From Maricurvus nonylphenolicus (GTDB lineage Bacteria; Pseudomonadota; Gammaproteobacteria; Pseudomonadales; Cellvibrionaceae): a DNA stretch of 64,000 bases. This document shows positions 1 through 7,516 of this stretch, in pieces. The translations under genes and the position numbers were made by a program. Numbering within the stretch: the stretch's first letter is position 1; each line of letters begins with the position of its first letter. Under the pieces are notes generated by a model. The model was not told where the DNA came from. It saw nothing but the letters and a program-made list of their open reading frames with translations, and did not search any database. The stretch spans positions 3,782,001 through 3,846,000 of the forward strand of contig NZ_AP031498.1 in the NCBI RefSeq assembly GCF_042854845.1, read 5' to 3'.

Positions 1-615
<615 letters not shown>

Positions 616-636
616 CTTCACGCCCCCTCCTGGAAA

Positions 637-729
637 GTCACTAGGCTCCTGCCTTCGCGGGAGCGACATTAATGAAGAATGGCAAAAATTTATAGTTCGT
701 CATTCCTGCGAAGGCAGGAATCCAGTGTC
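637..729. repeat. Pair of REP-like palindromes in opposite orientation
   Basis: Two related palindromes lie between mutS and fdxA. The first has arms GCTCCTGC (645-652) and GCGGGAGC (657-664); the second has ATTCCTGC (702-709) and GCAGGAAT (714-721). When the first copy is reverse-complemented, both share the outer pattern GTC..TCC.GCGAAGGCAGGA plus a CC.AGTG flank, so they form a head-to-head pair as in BIME elements. Related copies occur near 20.63, 45.14 and 56.64 kb. Confidence 0.75.
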
Positions 730-912
730 TTTGGACAGCCCACAAAAGAAAACAATTCTCATTAACAAATAGCAGCACATTCCCCGATTTTCGCGACCGT
801 TCTTATCAAGAAAACCGATTTGCTATAGTCAAAAAACACTCTACATCGATATAGAAATCCTGATAGAATGCGCGTCATTCAAAAATGACTGTCTAAATTG
901 GAGTCCGGAAAC

Positions 913-1236
913 ATGACTTTTGTTGTTGGGGAAAACTGTATTAAATGTAAACACACTGACTGTGTTGAAGTGTGCCCCGTTGACTGTTTCTATGAAGGCC
1001 CTAACTTCCTGGTAATTCACCCAGACGAGTGTATTGACTGCGCCCTGTGTGAGCCAGAGTGTCCAGCCGATGCAATTTTCTCTGAAGACGAGCTGCCAGA
1101 AGGTCAGGAAGTATTCCTGGAACTGAACGCCGAGCTGGCCGAAGTATGGCCAAACATCACCGAGATGAAAGACTCTCCAGCCGATGCTGAGGAGTGGGAC
1201 GGTGTTGAAGGTAAGCTGAAACTGCTAGAGCGCTAA
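913..1236 (+). CDS. fdxA: Seven-iron ferredoxin FdxA
   Basis: The 107-residue protein begins MTFVVGENCIKCKHTDCVEV and carries the Cx2Cx4Cx3CP arrangement plus CIDCALCEPECP, which bind one 3Fe-4S and one 4Fe-4S cluster. It is a small cytoplasmic electron carrier; its exact partner is not known in most species. The start was placed at the ATG at 913, in-frame codons upstream being unlike the family, with GGAG at 901-904 as ribosome binding site. The order mutS-fdxA-(rpoS reversed) is conserved in Pseudomonas and relatives. A possible sigma-70 -10 box (TAGAAT, 864-869) lies upstream, but no convincing -35 box was seen. Confidence 0.96.
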   Translation: MTFVVGENCIKCKHTDCVEVCPVDCFYEGPNFLVIHPDECIDCALCEPECPADAIFSEDELPEGQEVFLELNAELAEVWPNITEMKDSPADAEEWDGVEGKLKLLER

Positions 1237-1276
1237 AAGAAAAGCTAGAGCGTTAATCACTCTAGATTGCAGCCAT

Positions 1277-1305
1277 AAAAAAAGCCGCGTTAAGCGGCTT
1301 TTTTT
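1277..1305. terminator. Bidirectional intrinsic terminator between fdxA and rpoS
   Basis: Stem AAAGCCGC (1281-1288) and GCGGCTTT (1294-1301) with loop GTTAA, preceded by an A-run and followed by a T-run, so it can end transcription of fdxA on the plus strand and rpoS on the minus strand. Confidence 0.9.
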
Positions 1306-1324
1306 ATGCTTGAAGATAAAAGGT

Positions 1325-2368
1325 CTACAGGTTTCCGAAGAGCGCCTCACTGCTTAAACCCTGCTTCTCCAAAATATCACGCAGACGCTTCAAAGCTTCC
1401 ACCTGAATCTGACGCACACGCTCGCGGGTTAAACCAATTTCACGACCGACTTCTTCCAGCGTGCTGGTTTCATAACCACGCAGTCCAAAACGACGCGCTA
1501 CCACTTCACGTTGTTTCTCTGTCAGATCAGACAGCCAGTTATCAATGCTTTCGCTAAGATCACTGTCCTGCAGCAGTGCCGCCGGATCGGAAACATGCTG
1601 ATCGGGAATGGTATCGACCAAAGCCTTGTCAGACGATGGGCCAACTGGCACATCCACCGACGCCACACGCTCGTTTAAGCCCAGCATTTTTTGCACATCT
1701 TCTACAGGCTTATCCAGCAGGTCGGCAATGTCTTCCGGCGTAGGTTCGTGGTCCAGCTTTTGAGCCAACTCACGCGCCGCGCGCAGATACACATTTAATT
1801 CTTTCACTACATGAATCGGTAAACGGATGGTTCGCGTTTGATTCATAATGGCGCGTTCAATGGTTTGACGAATCCACCAGGTTGCATAAGTGGAGAATCG
1901 GAAACCGCGCTCAGGGTCGAATTTTTCTACCGCGCGAATCAGTCCCAGATTACCTTCTTCAATCAGGTCTAACAGGGCCAGGCCGCGGTTAACGTAACGC
2001 CGAGCGATCTTCACAACTAATCGCAGGTTACTTTCAATCATACGCTTGCGGGAAGCTTCACAGCCGCGCAAGGCTTTGCGGGAGAAATACACTTCTTCTT
2101 CCGCTGTTAACAGCGGCGAGAAGCCTATTTCATTTAAATAGAGCTGAGTGGCATCCAGATTCTTTTGGAACTTATCCGGGTCTTCACTCTTTTTACGTGT
2201 CTTTCGGCCCGTTGTTTTAGAAACAGTTTTTGGGCTCGCTGCTTTTGTCTGTTTTGTCTTTGTCTCGCCTGCAGAGTTTTCTAATTCTACATCGGGTAAA
2301 TCAACATCCTGAAGTACAGCAAACTCTTTATTGGCATCCCGATCTACTTTCGCTTCTTGTACTGCCAT
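1325..2368 (-). CDS. rpoS: RNA polymerase sigma factor RpoS (sigma-38)
   Basis: The 347-residue protein has a Lys/Thr-rich N-terminal segment (about residues 35-65), then sigma region 1.2 (DATQLYLNEIG), regions 2.3-2.4 (FSTYATWWIRQTIERAIMNQ) and a C-terminal region 4 helix-turn-helix (EVGREIGLTRERVRQIQ). It directs polymerase to stationary-phase and general stress promoters. It lies downstream of nlpD on the same strand with a 160-bp gap, so, as in other gammaproteobacteria, a main promoter probably lies within nlpD. The ATG at 2368 follows AGGA by about nine bases. A hairpin sits in the leader. No rsmZ-like small RNA gene fits between rpoS and fdxA. Confidence 0.97.
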   Translation of the reverse strand: MAVQEAKVDRDANKEFAVLQDVDLPDVELENSAGETKTKQTKAASPKTVSKTTGRKTRKKSEDPDKFQKNLDATQLYLNEIGFSPLLTAEEEVYFSRKALRGCEASRKRMIESNLRLVVKIARRYVNRGLALLDLIEEGNLGLIRAVEKFDPERGFRFSTYATWWIRQTIERAIMNQTRTIRLPIHVVKELNVYLRAARELAQKLDHEPTPEDIADLLDKPVEDVQKMLGLNERVASVDVPVGPSSDKALVDTIPDQHVSDPAALLQDSDLSESIDNWLSDLTEKQREVVARRFGLRGYETSTLEEVGREIGLTRERVRQIQVEALKRLRDILEKQGLSSEALFGNL

Positions 2369-2407
2369 TGTTATTAGTCCTGTGAGTTAACGGTTGAAAT
2401 GACGCAT

Positions 2408-2441
2408 GCGTTACAGATCTTCTTTGAGAATCTTGTAGCGC
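2408..2441 (-). other. Possible stem-loop in the rpoS leader
   Basis: In the rpoS mRNA sense, GCGCTACAAGAT pairs with the later ATCTGTAACGC with one wobble and one bulge, giving a stem of about nine pairs. Its base is about 40 bases before the start codon and upstream of the ribosome binding site. It may influence translation, as leader structures do in other rpoS mRNAs, but this is inference only. Confidence 0.35.
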
Positions 2442-2528
2442 TGAACCCCTACTACCCCCTCGTGGACCACTCTTCTTAAGCCTCTCTGCAGCAGTGATGA
2501 CTGCAATTTGGATTAAAGTTTTACACCT

Positions 2529-3308
2529 CTATCGTTTTGGTAAATAACGTAATGGATCTACCGGTTTACCATCACGACGTATTTCAAAGTGCAATTTCGT
2601 TTGGTCAGTTCCACTGGAACCTATCTCGGCAATTTTCTGACCAGCTTTAATCTGATTTCCCTCTGCCACCAATAAACGGTGGTTGTGGGCATAAGCACTG
2701 AGGAACTTTTCGTTGTGCTTAATGATCAATAAATTGCCATATCCCCTTAACCCGTTCCCGGCGTAAACAACGACACCGGGACCGGCTGCGCTTACAGACT
2801 CCCCCAAACGTCCGGCAATATCAACACCTTTGTTTAACCCTTTGGAGGTAGAAAAACCGTTGATCAACTTACCCTTGGCGGGCCAGCGCCATTTAAATGA
2901 CGAATAGGAAGGTGCTGATGAAGGTTTTTTTACAACGGTTTTTGTCGGTGTTTTTGAACGAGAAACAGGTGTTTTAGGCGCCGTTTTTGTGACGGATTTC
3001 ACAGGCGACTTATAGGTCACTCGCGATGAATGCAGACGAAGCCTTTGCCCTGGGTAAATGGTATAAGGCCGTGCAATTCCGTTATATCGAGCCAACGTCT
3101 TATAATCTATGCCGTAGCGCCAGGCGATGGAGAACATGGTCTCGCCTTTGCTGACAACGTGATGGGTGAGCTTATCGCTGGGAGGCTGACGCCGATCTGC
3201 CACCGGCGCATGATGGGGAGCACTGCTACAGGCAGACAACACCAGAAAAGCGATCAAAATATTGATCACTTTTGCTCGTTTGTTACGCTGCCCGCTGGTT
3301 CGTTTCAC
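2529..3308 (-). CDS. nlpD: Murein hydrolase activator NlpD, lipoprotein with LysM and M23 domains
   Basis: The 259-residue product starts MKRTSGQRNKRAK, then a hydrophobic stretch ending in the lipobox LSAC, so it is an outer-membrane lipoprotein candidate. A LysM domain follows (HVVSKGETMFSIAWRYGIDY), then a Lys/Thr/Pro-rich linker and a C-terminal M23 (LytM) domain with GVDIAGRLGESVSAA and KLHFEIR. The NlpD family activates amidases during cell separation. The GTG at 3308 was chosen because a GGGGTGG stretch precedes it and the lipoprotein signal begins cleanly; a TTG at 3350 is in frame but lacks a ribosome binding site. It precedes rpoS as usual. Confidence 0.93.
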   Translation of the reverse strand: MKRTSGQRNKRAKVINILIAFLVLSACSSAPHHAPVADRRQPPSDKLTHHVVSKGETMFSIAWRYGIDYKTLARYNGIARPYTIYPGQRLRLHSSRVTYKSPVKSVTKTAPKTPVSRSKTPTKTVVKKPSSAPSYSSFKWRWPAKGKLINGFSTSKGLNKGVDIAGRLGESVSAAGPGVVVYAGNGLRGYGNLLIIKHNEKFLSAYAHNHRLLVAEGNQIKAGQKIAEIGSSGTDQTKLHFEIRRDGKPVDPLRYLPKR

Positions 3309-3403
3309 TACTCCACCCCGGTAGACTTTGCACAAAAAGTAGGCAACCAATATAGAAAATGGTGCTAACTAGTACGGCTTTATTATAAAAATGTCTAATA
3401 TTT

Positions 3404-3429
3404 TGCGTTGAATCTGCTCATTCAACGCA
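3404..3429. repeat. Perfect 10-bp inverted repeat between the DUF368 gene and nlpD
   Basis: Arms TGCGTTGAAT (3404-3413) and ATTCAACGCA (3420-3429) flank the loop CTGCTC. No adjoining T-run exists on the minus strand, so it is not a standard intrinsic terminator. It could be an mRNA processing or attenuation structure between the two genes, or an operator. Confidence 0.5.
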
Positions 3430-3485
3430 CTATTTGGTAGATTTTTCCGAGATAGGCAAGTCAATCTCAAGATCCAAAATTGAAC

Positions 3486-4442
3486 TTAATCCACCAATTT
3501 GGTGCTCGACTTTAACCCATACTCCAAAAGGAGTACCAGCCCAAAACCCACTGCCGCAGTGCCCAGAGCCGCTATTAACTGTGATTCATTGCCGGTTAGA
3601 TTCTGGTAAGTCCAAGGCAAAATATTTTCCTGCACCAAAGGCACAGCCTCACCGTGACGGTTTACCGTGGTCGCTAATGTCTGCTTCCAGGGCCAAATCA
3701 CATTGAGCGAGCCCAGCAAAAAACCCGTTAACAACGCCAGTGTCATATCGTGAAAACGGCGCAGCATCCACGACAACACATGGGAAAACAGTAACAGGCC
3801 AATCACACAGCCAAAACCGAAACAGGCCAGCAGCACCAAATTAAAGGAGGACACCGCCTCCAAGATGACGCCATAGATACCAATCATCAGCAGAATAAAA
3901 CTGCCGGAAATCCCCGGCAGAATCATTGCACAAATCGCCAGGCTGCCTGACAGCATGACGATCCACCAATCACCGGGCAAACTCGCTGGGCGCATCACCG
4001 AGATCGCCACGGCCAAGGCAATCCCCACTGCAAATGCCAGTAAGGTTGTCCAGGCGCGCAGAGAAATGGAACGGCTTATATAGGCACCAGATGCCAAAAT
4101 AAGACCAAAGAAAAACGCCCACACCAGAATAGGAAAGGCTTCGAGACAATAGGTAATCAGTTTGGCCAGCGAGAACACGCTAAACAGCACACCACCAAAT
4201 ATCGCCAACAGGAAGTTGCCATTAATGTGTCGCCAAGCGGCCGCAATGCCCTGTTGAAACAGACAAGCTACCGCTTTGTGGTCGATGCGCCGCAGGGAAT
4301 CAATTAATTCTTCGTAGATACCGGTAATAAAAGCAATTGTGCCACCGGAAACACCGGGAACCACATCGGCAGCACCCATCGCCATGCCACGCAATACAAG
4401 AAACAGATAGTCTCTCAGCGTCCGGCTGTTGTCCTGCTCCAT
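3486..4442 (-). CDS. DUF368 membrane protein, probable polyprenyl-phosphate (C55-P) transporter
   Basis: The 318-residue protein is almost entirely hydrophobic with eight or more predicted membrane segments. The DUF368 signature GAADVVPGVSGGTIAFITG is near residue 25 and a second, related segment ILPGISGSFILLMIGIYG is near residue 170, suggesting an internal duplication. Members of this family (PopT) have been shown to help return undecaprenyl phosphate across the inner membrane for envelope synthesis; assigning that role here is by family. It lies 14 bp after pcm on the same strand, between pcm and nlpD, a position not occupied by it in Pseudomonas or E. coli. Start at ATG 4442. Confidence 0.85.
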   Translation of the reverse strand: MEQDNSRTLRDYLFLVLRGMAMGAADVVPGVSGGTIAFITGIYEELIDSLRRIDHKAVACLFQQGIAAAWRHINGNFLLAIFGGVLFSVFSLAKLITYCLEAFPILVWAFFFGLILASGAYISRSISLRAWTTLLAFAVGIALAVAISVMRPASLPGDWWIVMLSGSLAICAMILPGISGSFILLMIGIYGVILEAVSSFNLVLLACFGFGCVIGLLLFSHVLSWMLRRFHDMTLALLTGFLLGSLNVIWPWKQTLATTVNRHGEAVPLVQENILPWTYQNLTGNESQLIAALGTAAVGFGLVLLLEYGLKSSTKLVD

Positions 4443-4456
4443 GAGGTGCGGACCTA

Positions 4457-5128
4457 TCAGCGGGTGGTACCGGAAAGCAGTGGTACAAACTTCACTGGCT
4501 CCAGCACCTGGGTCATAAAGTTATCGCTATCACCTTCACGGATGATCAGGCGTAATTCCTGAGTATTACCACCAACAGGGATGACCAGCACACCGTTTGG
4601 CGCCAGCTGCTGTAACAGCTCTGGCGGTACATCACGTGGCGCGGCAGTACTTAAAATCGCATTAAACGGCCCCATTTCTGGCCAGCCAAAGCCGCCATCG
4701 GCATGGCGCAGCTGAACATTGCGCAGGCCAATCTGGCGCAGACGCTCACGAGCTTTATCCTGCAGAGGTTTGATACGTTCGACGGAATATACCTGGCCAA
4801 CAAGTTGGGCCAGGATTGAGGTTTGGTAACCCGAGCCGGTGCCGACTTCCAATACTTTATCCACAGAACCCGCCGCGCCGAGCAATACCTCAGTCATACG
4901 CGCAACAATATAGGGTTGGGACAGGGTTTGGCCAAAGCCAATAGGGAGAGCAGTATCTTCGTAGGCACGATGGGACAAGGCTTCATCGAGGAAAATATGG
5001 CGCGGGGTATCGCCTATCACATCCAACACTTGATGGTTTGTCACCCCTTGATCCATCAAACGCTCAATCAGGCGCTGACGGGTACGCTGGGAGGTCATCC
5101 CTATACCACTTAAGTGCAAACTACTCAC
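4457..5128 (-). CDS. pcm: Protein-L-isoaspartate O-methyltransferase
   Basis: This is a SAM-dependent enzyme that methylates isoaspartyl residues so that damaged proteins can be repaired. The product shows the family N-terminus SGIGMTSQRTRQRLIERL, the middle motif RAYEDTALPIGFGQTLSQP, SAM motif I VLEVGTGSGYQT and the terminal PVKFVPLLSG. The GTG at 5128 gives 223 residues and follows GGGGGA closely; the SGIGMTSQRTR segment preceding the internal ATG (5098) is conserved in homologues, which argues for the upstream start. It lies between truD and the DUF368 gene. The surE gene that usually precedes pcm is absent. Confidence 0.95.
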   Translation of the reverse strand: MSSLHLSGIGMTSQRTRQRLIERLMDQGVTNHQVLDVIGDTPRHIFLDEALSHRAYEDTALPIGFGQTLSQPYIVARMTEVLLGAAGSVDKVLEVGTGSGYQTSILAQLVGQVYSVERIKPLQDKARERLRQIGLRNVQLRHADGGFGWPEMGPFNAILSTAAPRDVPPELLQQLAPNGVLVIPVGGNTQELRLIIREGDSDNFMTQVLEPVKFVPLLSGTTR

Positions 5129-5230
5129 TGGTTCCCCCAAATGAACACTGGTCTGTCTATTGTTTTCTTGTCGTTTTGATACTGCTTTAAGGCGCCGACT
5201 ATACCATATTTAGTGGCCAGGGCTTAGTGG

Positions 5231-6205
5231 TTAAGCCACTGATCGTAATATGATCAACTCTCGCAATACCGAGGTAGCAAAATCCCCGGTACCCAGGGCA
5301 AAACGCAGGACCAAATCATCCTCCTGCCACTGCCATTGCAGCCCTTGGGGCTTCAATACCAGCTTACGTCGCTCCTGCGACAAACCGCTGTGTTCCATAC
5401 CATCACACCAAGCCTGCCAGTCACTCAAGGCTTGCTGTTCCAGTGCCAAAGCGTCGTCAGTCCCCAAAGGCCTGCCACGTCCCCATAGCGGACCGGTCGG
5501 TAAACCTTTGTCCAACACCTCACCATCCAAGGGCGTGAGCCAGCTGTCCACCTCAACACGGGCGGCCAATACCGTATTGAATAAATAGGAGCGAGCAGCT
5601 GATAGCATCAAGCCGCGCTTTTGTTTATCGCGCATGCGCAGGCCTTCTACCAGGATACGATGCGCCTGGGTCAGGTTACCGCCATCGCGACCAAAGCGTT
5701 GCTCGCCAAAGTAATTGGGTACGCCCTGGGCTTCTATCTGCTTAAGACGCAGCTCCAACTCGTCTTTATCCCCATCGACATTACGCAGGGTGATGCAGAA
5801 CTGATTAGCCTCATGCATACCACGGCGCAGCTTTTGGGCATGGCGATCAACCGTCAACACTTGGGTCGATTCGGTATTTAAGCGTTGCCAATCTGCTTCC
5901 GGCTTTTTACCCAGATAGACACTAAACCACTGGGTTGTCACCGCATGGCGGTCTTTTAAGCCGCAATAGCCCACATCCATGGGCTTTACTCCCGCCAGCT
6001 CAGCGATCTGTTTGGCTACCCAGGCGGTGTTGTCCCCGCGTTTGCGGATATGCAGTACGACATGCTCGCCCTCCCCCGAGGGTTCGAAACCCAAGGTTTC
6101 ATCAACCACAAAATCCTCTGGTGTGGTACGAAAATCACCACTGGCCAGGGGCTTACCCAAGGCATAGGGCCAATCCAGAGGGAAGTTAGGGGATACATCG
6201 GACAT
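5231..6205 (-). CDS. truD: tRNA pseudouridine(13) synthase TruD
   Basis: TruD converts U13 of certain tRNAs to pseudouridine. The 324-residue protein contains the catalytic motif GYCGLKDRHAVTTQWFSV (the Asp of KDR is the catalytic residue) near residue 85 and PNYFGEQRFGRDGGNL near residue 165, both diagnostic. The start at ATG 6205 was preferred over ATG 6217 because GGAG lies six bases ahead of it. The gene heads the minus-strand run truD-pcm-DUF368-nlpD-rpoS. A gap of about 100 bp to pcm leaves no room for surE. Confidence 0.95.
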   Translation of the reverse strand: MSDVSPNFPLDWPYALGKPLASGDFRTTPEDFVVDETLGFEPSGEGEHVVLHIRKRGDNTAWVAKQIAELAGVKPMDVGYCGLKDRHAVTTQWFSVYLGKKPEADWQRLNTESTQVLTVDRHAQKLRRGMHEANQFCITLRNVDGDKDELELRLKQIEAQGVPNYFGEQRFGRDGGNLTQAHRILVEGLRMRDKQKRGLMLSAARSYLFNTVLAARVEVDSWLTPLDGEVLDKGLPTGPLWGRGRPLGTDDALALEQQALSDWQAWCDGMEHSGLSQERRKLVLKPQGLQWQWQEDDLVLRFALGTGDFATSVLRELIILRSVA

Positions 6206-6314
6206 CTGAGGCTCCATACACCATCAATTAAAGAAGTCGCAGAATAGCAATTACGGACACGCCAGCTGCGCGCATATTTTCTAGAGTGGCATTTTCACTG
6301 TCAATGAGAAGTGT

Positions 6315-7502
6315 ATGACCGCATCGCAGCAGCCCGAACAATCGATGATCGCCCTGTCATCAAAACCCAATGACATGCCCTCACCACCCAGCCGCAAACA
6401 GCGCCTGCGGTGGCTGGCAGCCAGCGGTTTGTTACTGATCGGCCTATTTGTCTATCTGCTCAGTTATTGGCAATCTCCGCAAACGGTGGCAACTAAACCC
6501 GCAATTAGCCGTTTACCGGTGACCGTGGTCAGCGTCTCCCCCAGCATTCGCCCGCTATCGATTCAGGCCACCGGTATCACAGCCAGTCGCTGGCAGGTGG
6601 ACATCACGGCAACTATCGATGGTCAGGTGGTTAATCTGCCTGAGGCGATTGATGTGGGCGCCAAAGTATCAGGCCAGAGTCTGTTGGCACAACTTAACCC
6701 GGTCAGTTACCAGGCCGAGGTTGCCCAGGCTGAAAGTCGGCTGGCTCAGGCACGTGTGCAGCTGGCAAGGATAAAACACGAACGCAGCGTATCGCTCAAA
6801 CTCAGTAACGGCCAGCTAAAAACACCATTTGCCCGTTATGAAATCCAACTGGCCGCTGCCGAGGCGGATGTAAAAGCCGCCGAGACTAGCCTTTCTTTGG
6901 CTGAACAACGCCTGGCTGATACCCGTATCGAAGCCCCGTTTGATGCGGTAATACTGCAAAACCATTTAGCCCCCGGCCAATGGGTCAACAGCGGGCAAAT
7001 ACTGTTTCAAGTCGCGTCCAGTAACAGCCTGGATATCAGCGTGGCACTGTCAGATAGCCAGTGGCAGTTAATCACCGAGTTAGCCGAAGGTTGGCAAGCA
7101 GAGATTACCAGTCATAGCGGGCAAACATGGCCCGCCACGGTTCGCTACTTTAGCCCCTCTCGGGATCGGGATACTCGCCAACGCCGTATGGTGCTCAGTG
7201 TCGAGGCGCCCTTCGATCGACCACAACCACTACTACCGGACCAGCAAGTGGAAGTGGTCTTTACCGGTATGCCTACCCGTGGCTTTTCCACAGTTCCTGC
7301 GTCGGCACTTACCCGTGATCAAACCCTCTGGCTTGTGGATACCGATGATCGTCTGGCACGGGAAAGCGTTGAATTTATTACGCAGGAAAAAGATTCAGCC
7401 CTGGTGCGTTTTGCTTCCCCCTCTGAAACACCTCGACGCATTGTGCGCTATCCACTGCGCTCCATGCTGGAAGGTCAAACCGTCAGCGTTCAATCGGAAT
7501 AA
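6315..7502 (+). CDS. RND efflux periplasmic adaptor (membrane fusion protein)
   Basis: The 395-residue protein has a cytoplasmic N-terminus, one membrane anchor (about residues 33-50, LLLIGLFVYLLSYW), a lipoyl/hairpin region rich in Ala-Glu (residues 130-205, such as QAESRLAQARVQLARI) and the beta-barrel segment with FDAVILQNHLAPGQWVNSGQ. This is the layout of AcrA/MexA-type adaptors that link an inner-membrane RND pump to an outer-membrane channel. The pump gene follows after 14 bp. No outer-membrane factor gene is in the operon, so a channel such as TolC must come from elsewhere. The substrate is unknown. Confidence 0.93.
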   Translation: MTASQQPEQSMIALSSKPNDMPSPPSRKQRLRWLAASGLLLIGLFVYLLSYWQSPQTVATKPAISRLPVTVVSVSPSIRPLSIQATGITASRWQVDITATIDGQVVNLPEAIDVGAKVSGQSLLAQLNPVSYQAEVAQAESRLAQARVQLARIKHERSVSLKLSNGQLKTPFARYEIQLAAAEADVKAAETSLSLAEQRLADTRIEAPFDAVILQNHLAPGQWVNSGQILFQVASSNSLDISVALSDSQWQLITELAEGWQAEITSHSGQTWPATVRYFSPSRDRDTRQRRMVLSVEAPFDRPQPLLPDQQVEVVFTGMPTRGFSTVPASALTRDQTLWLVDTDDRLARESVEFITQEKDSALVRFASPSETPRRIVRYPLRSMLEGQTVSVQSE

Positions 7503-7516
7503 GGGAAACAGATACG

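Noticed and set aside
1237..1324. Possible rsmZ-type small RNA between rpoS and fdxA
   Set aside because: The 88-bp gap is filled by a bidirectional terminator and shows no series of GGA hairpins.
5129..5230. Possible surE between truD and pcm
   Set aside because: The gap of about 100 bp is too short for a gene of that family.
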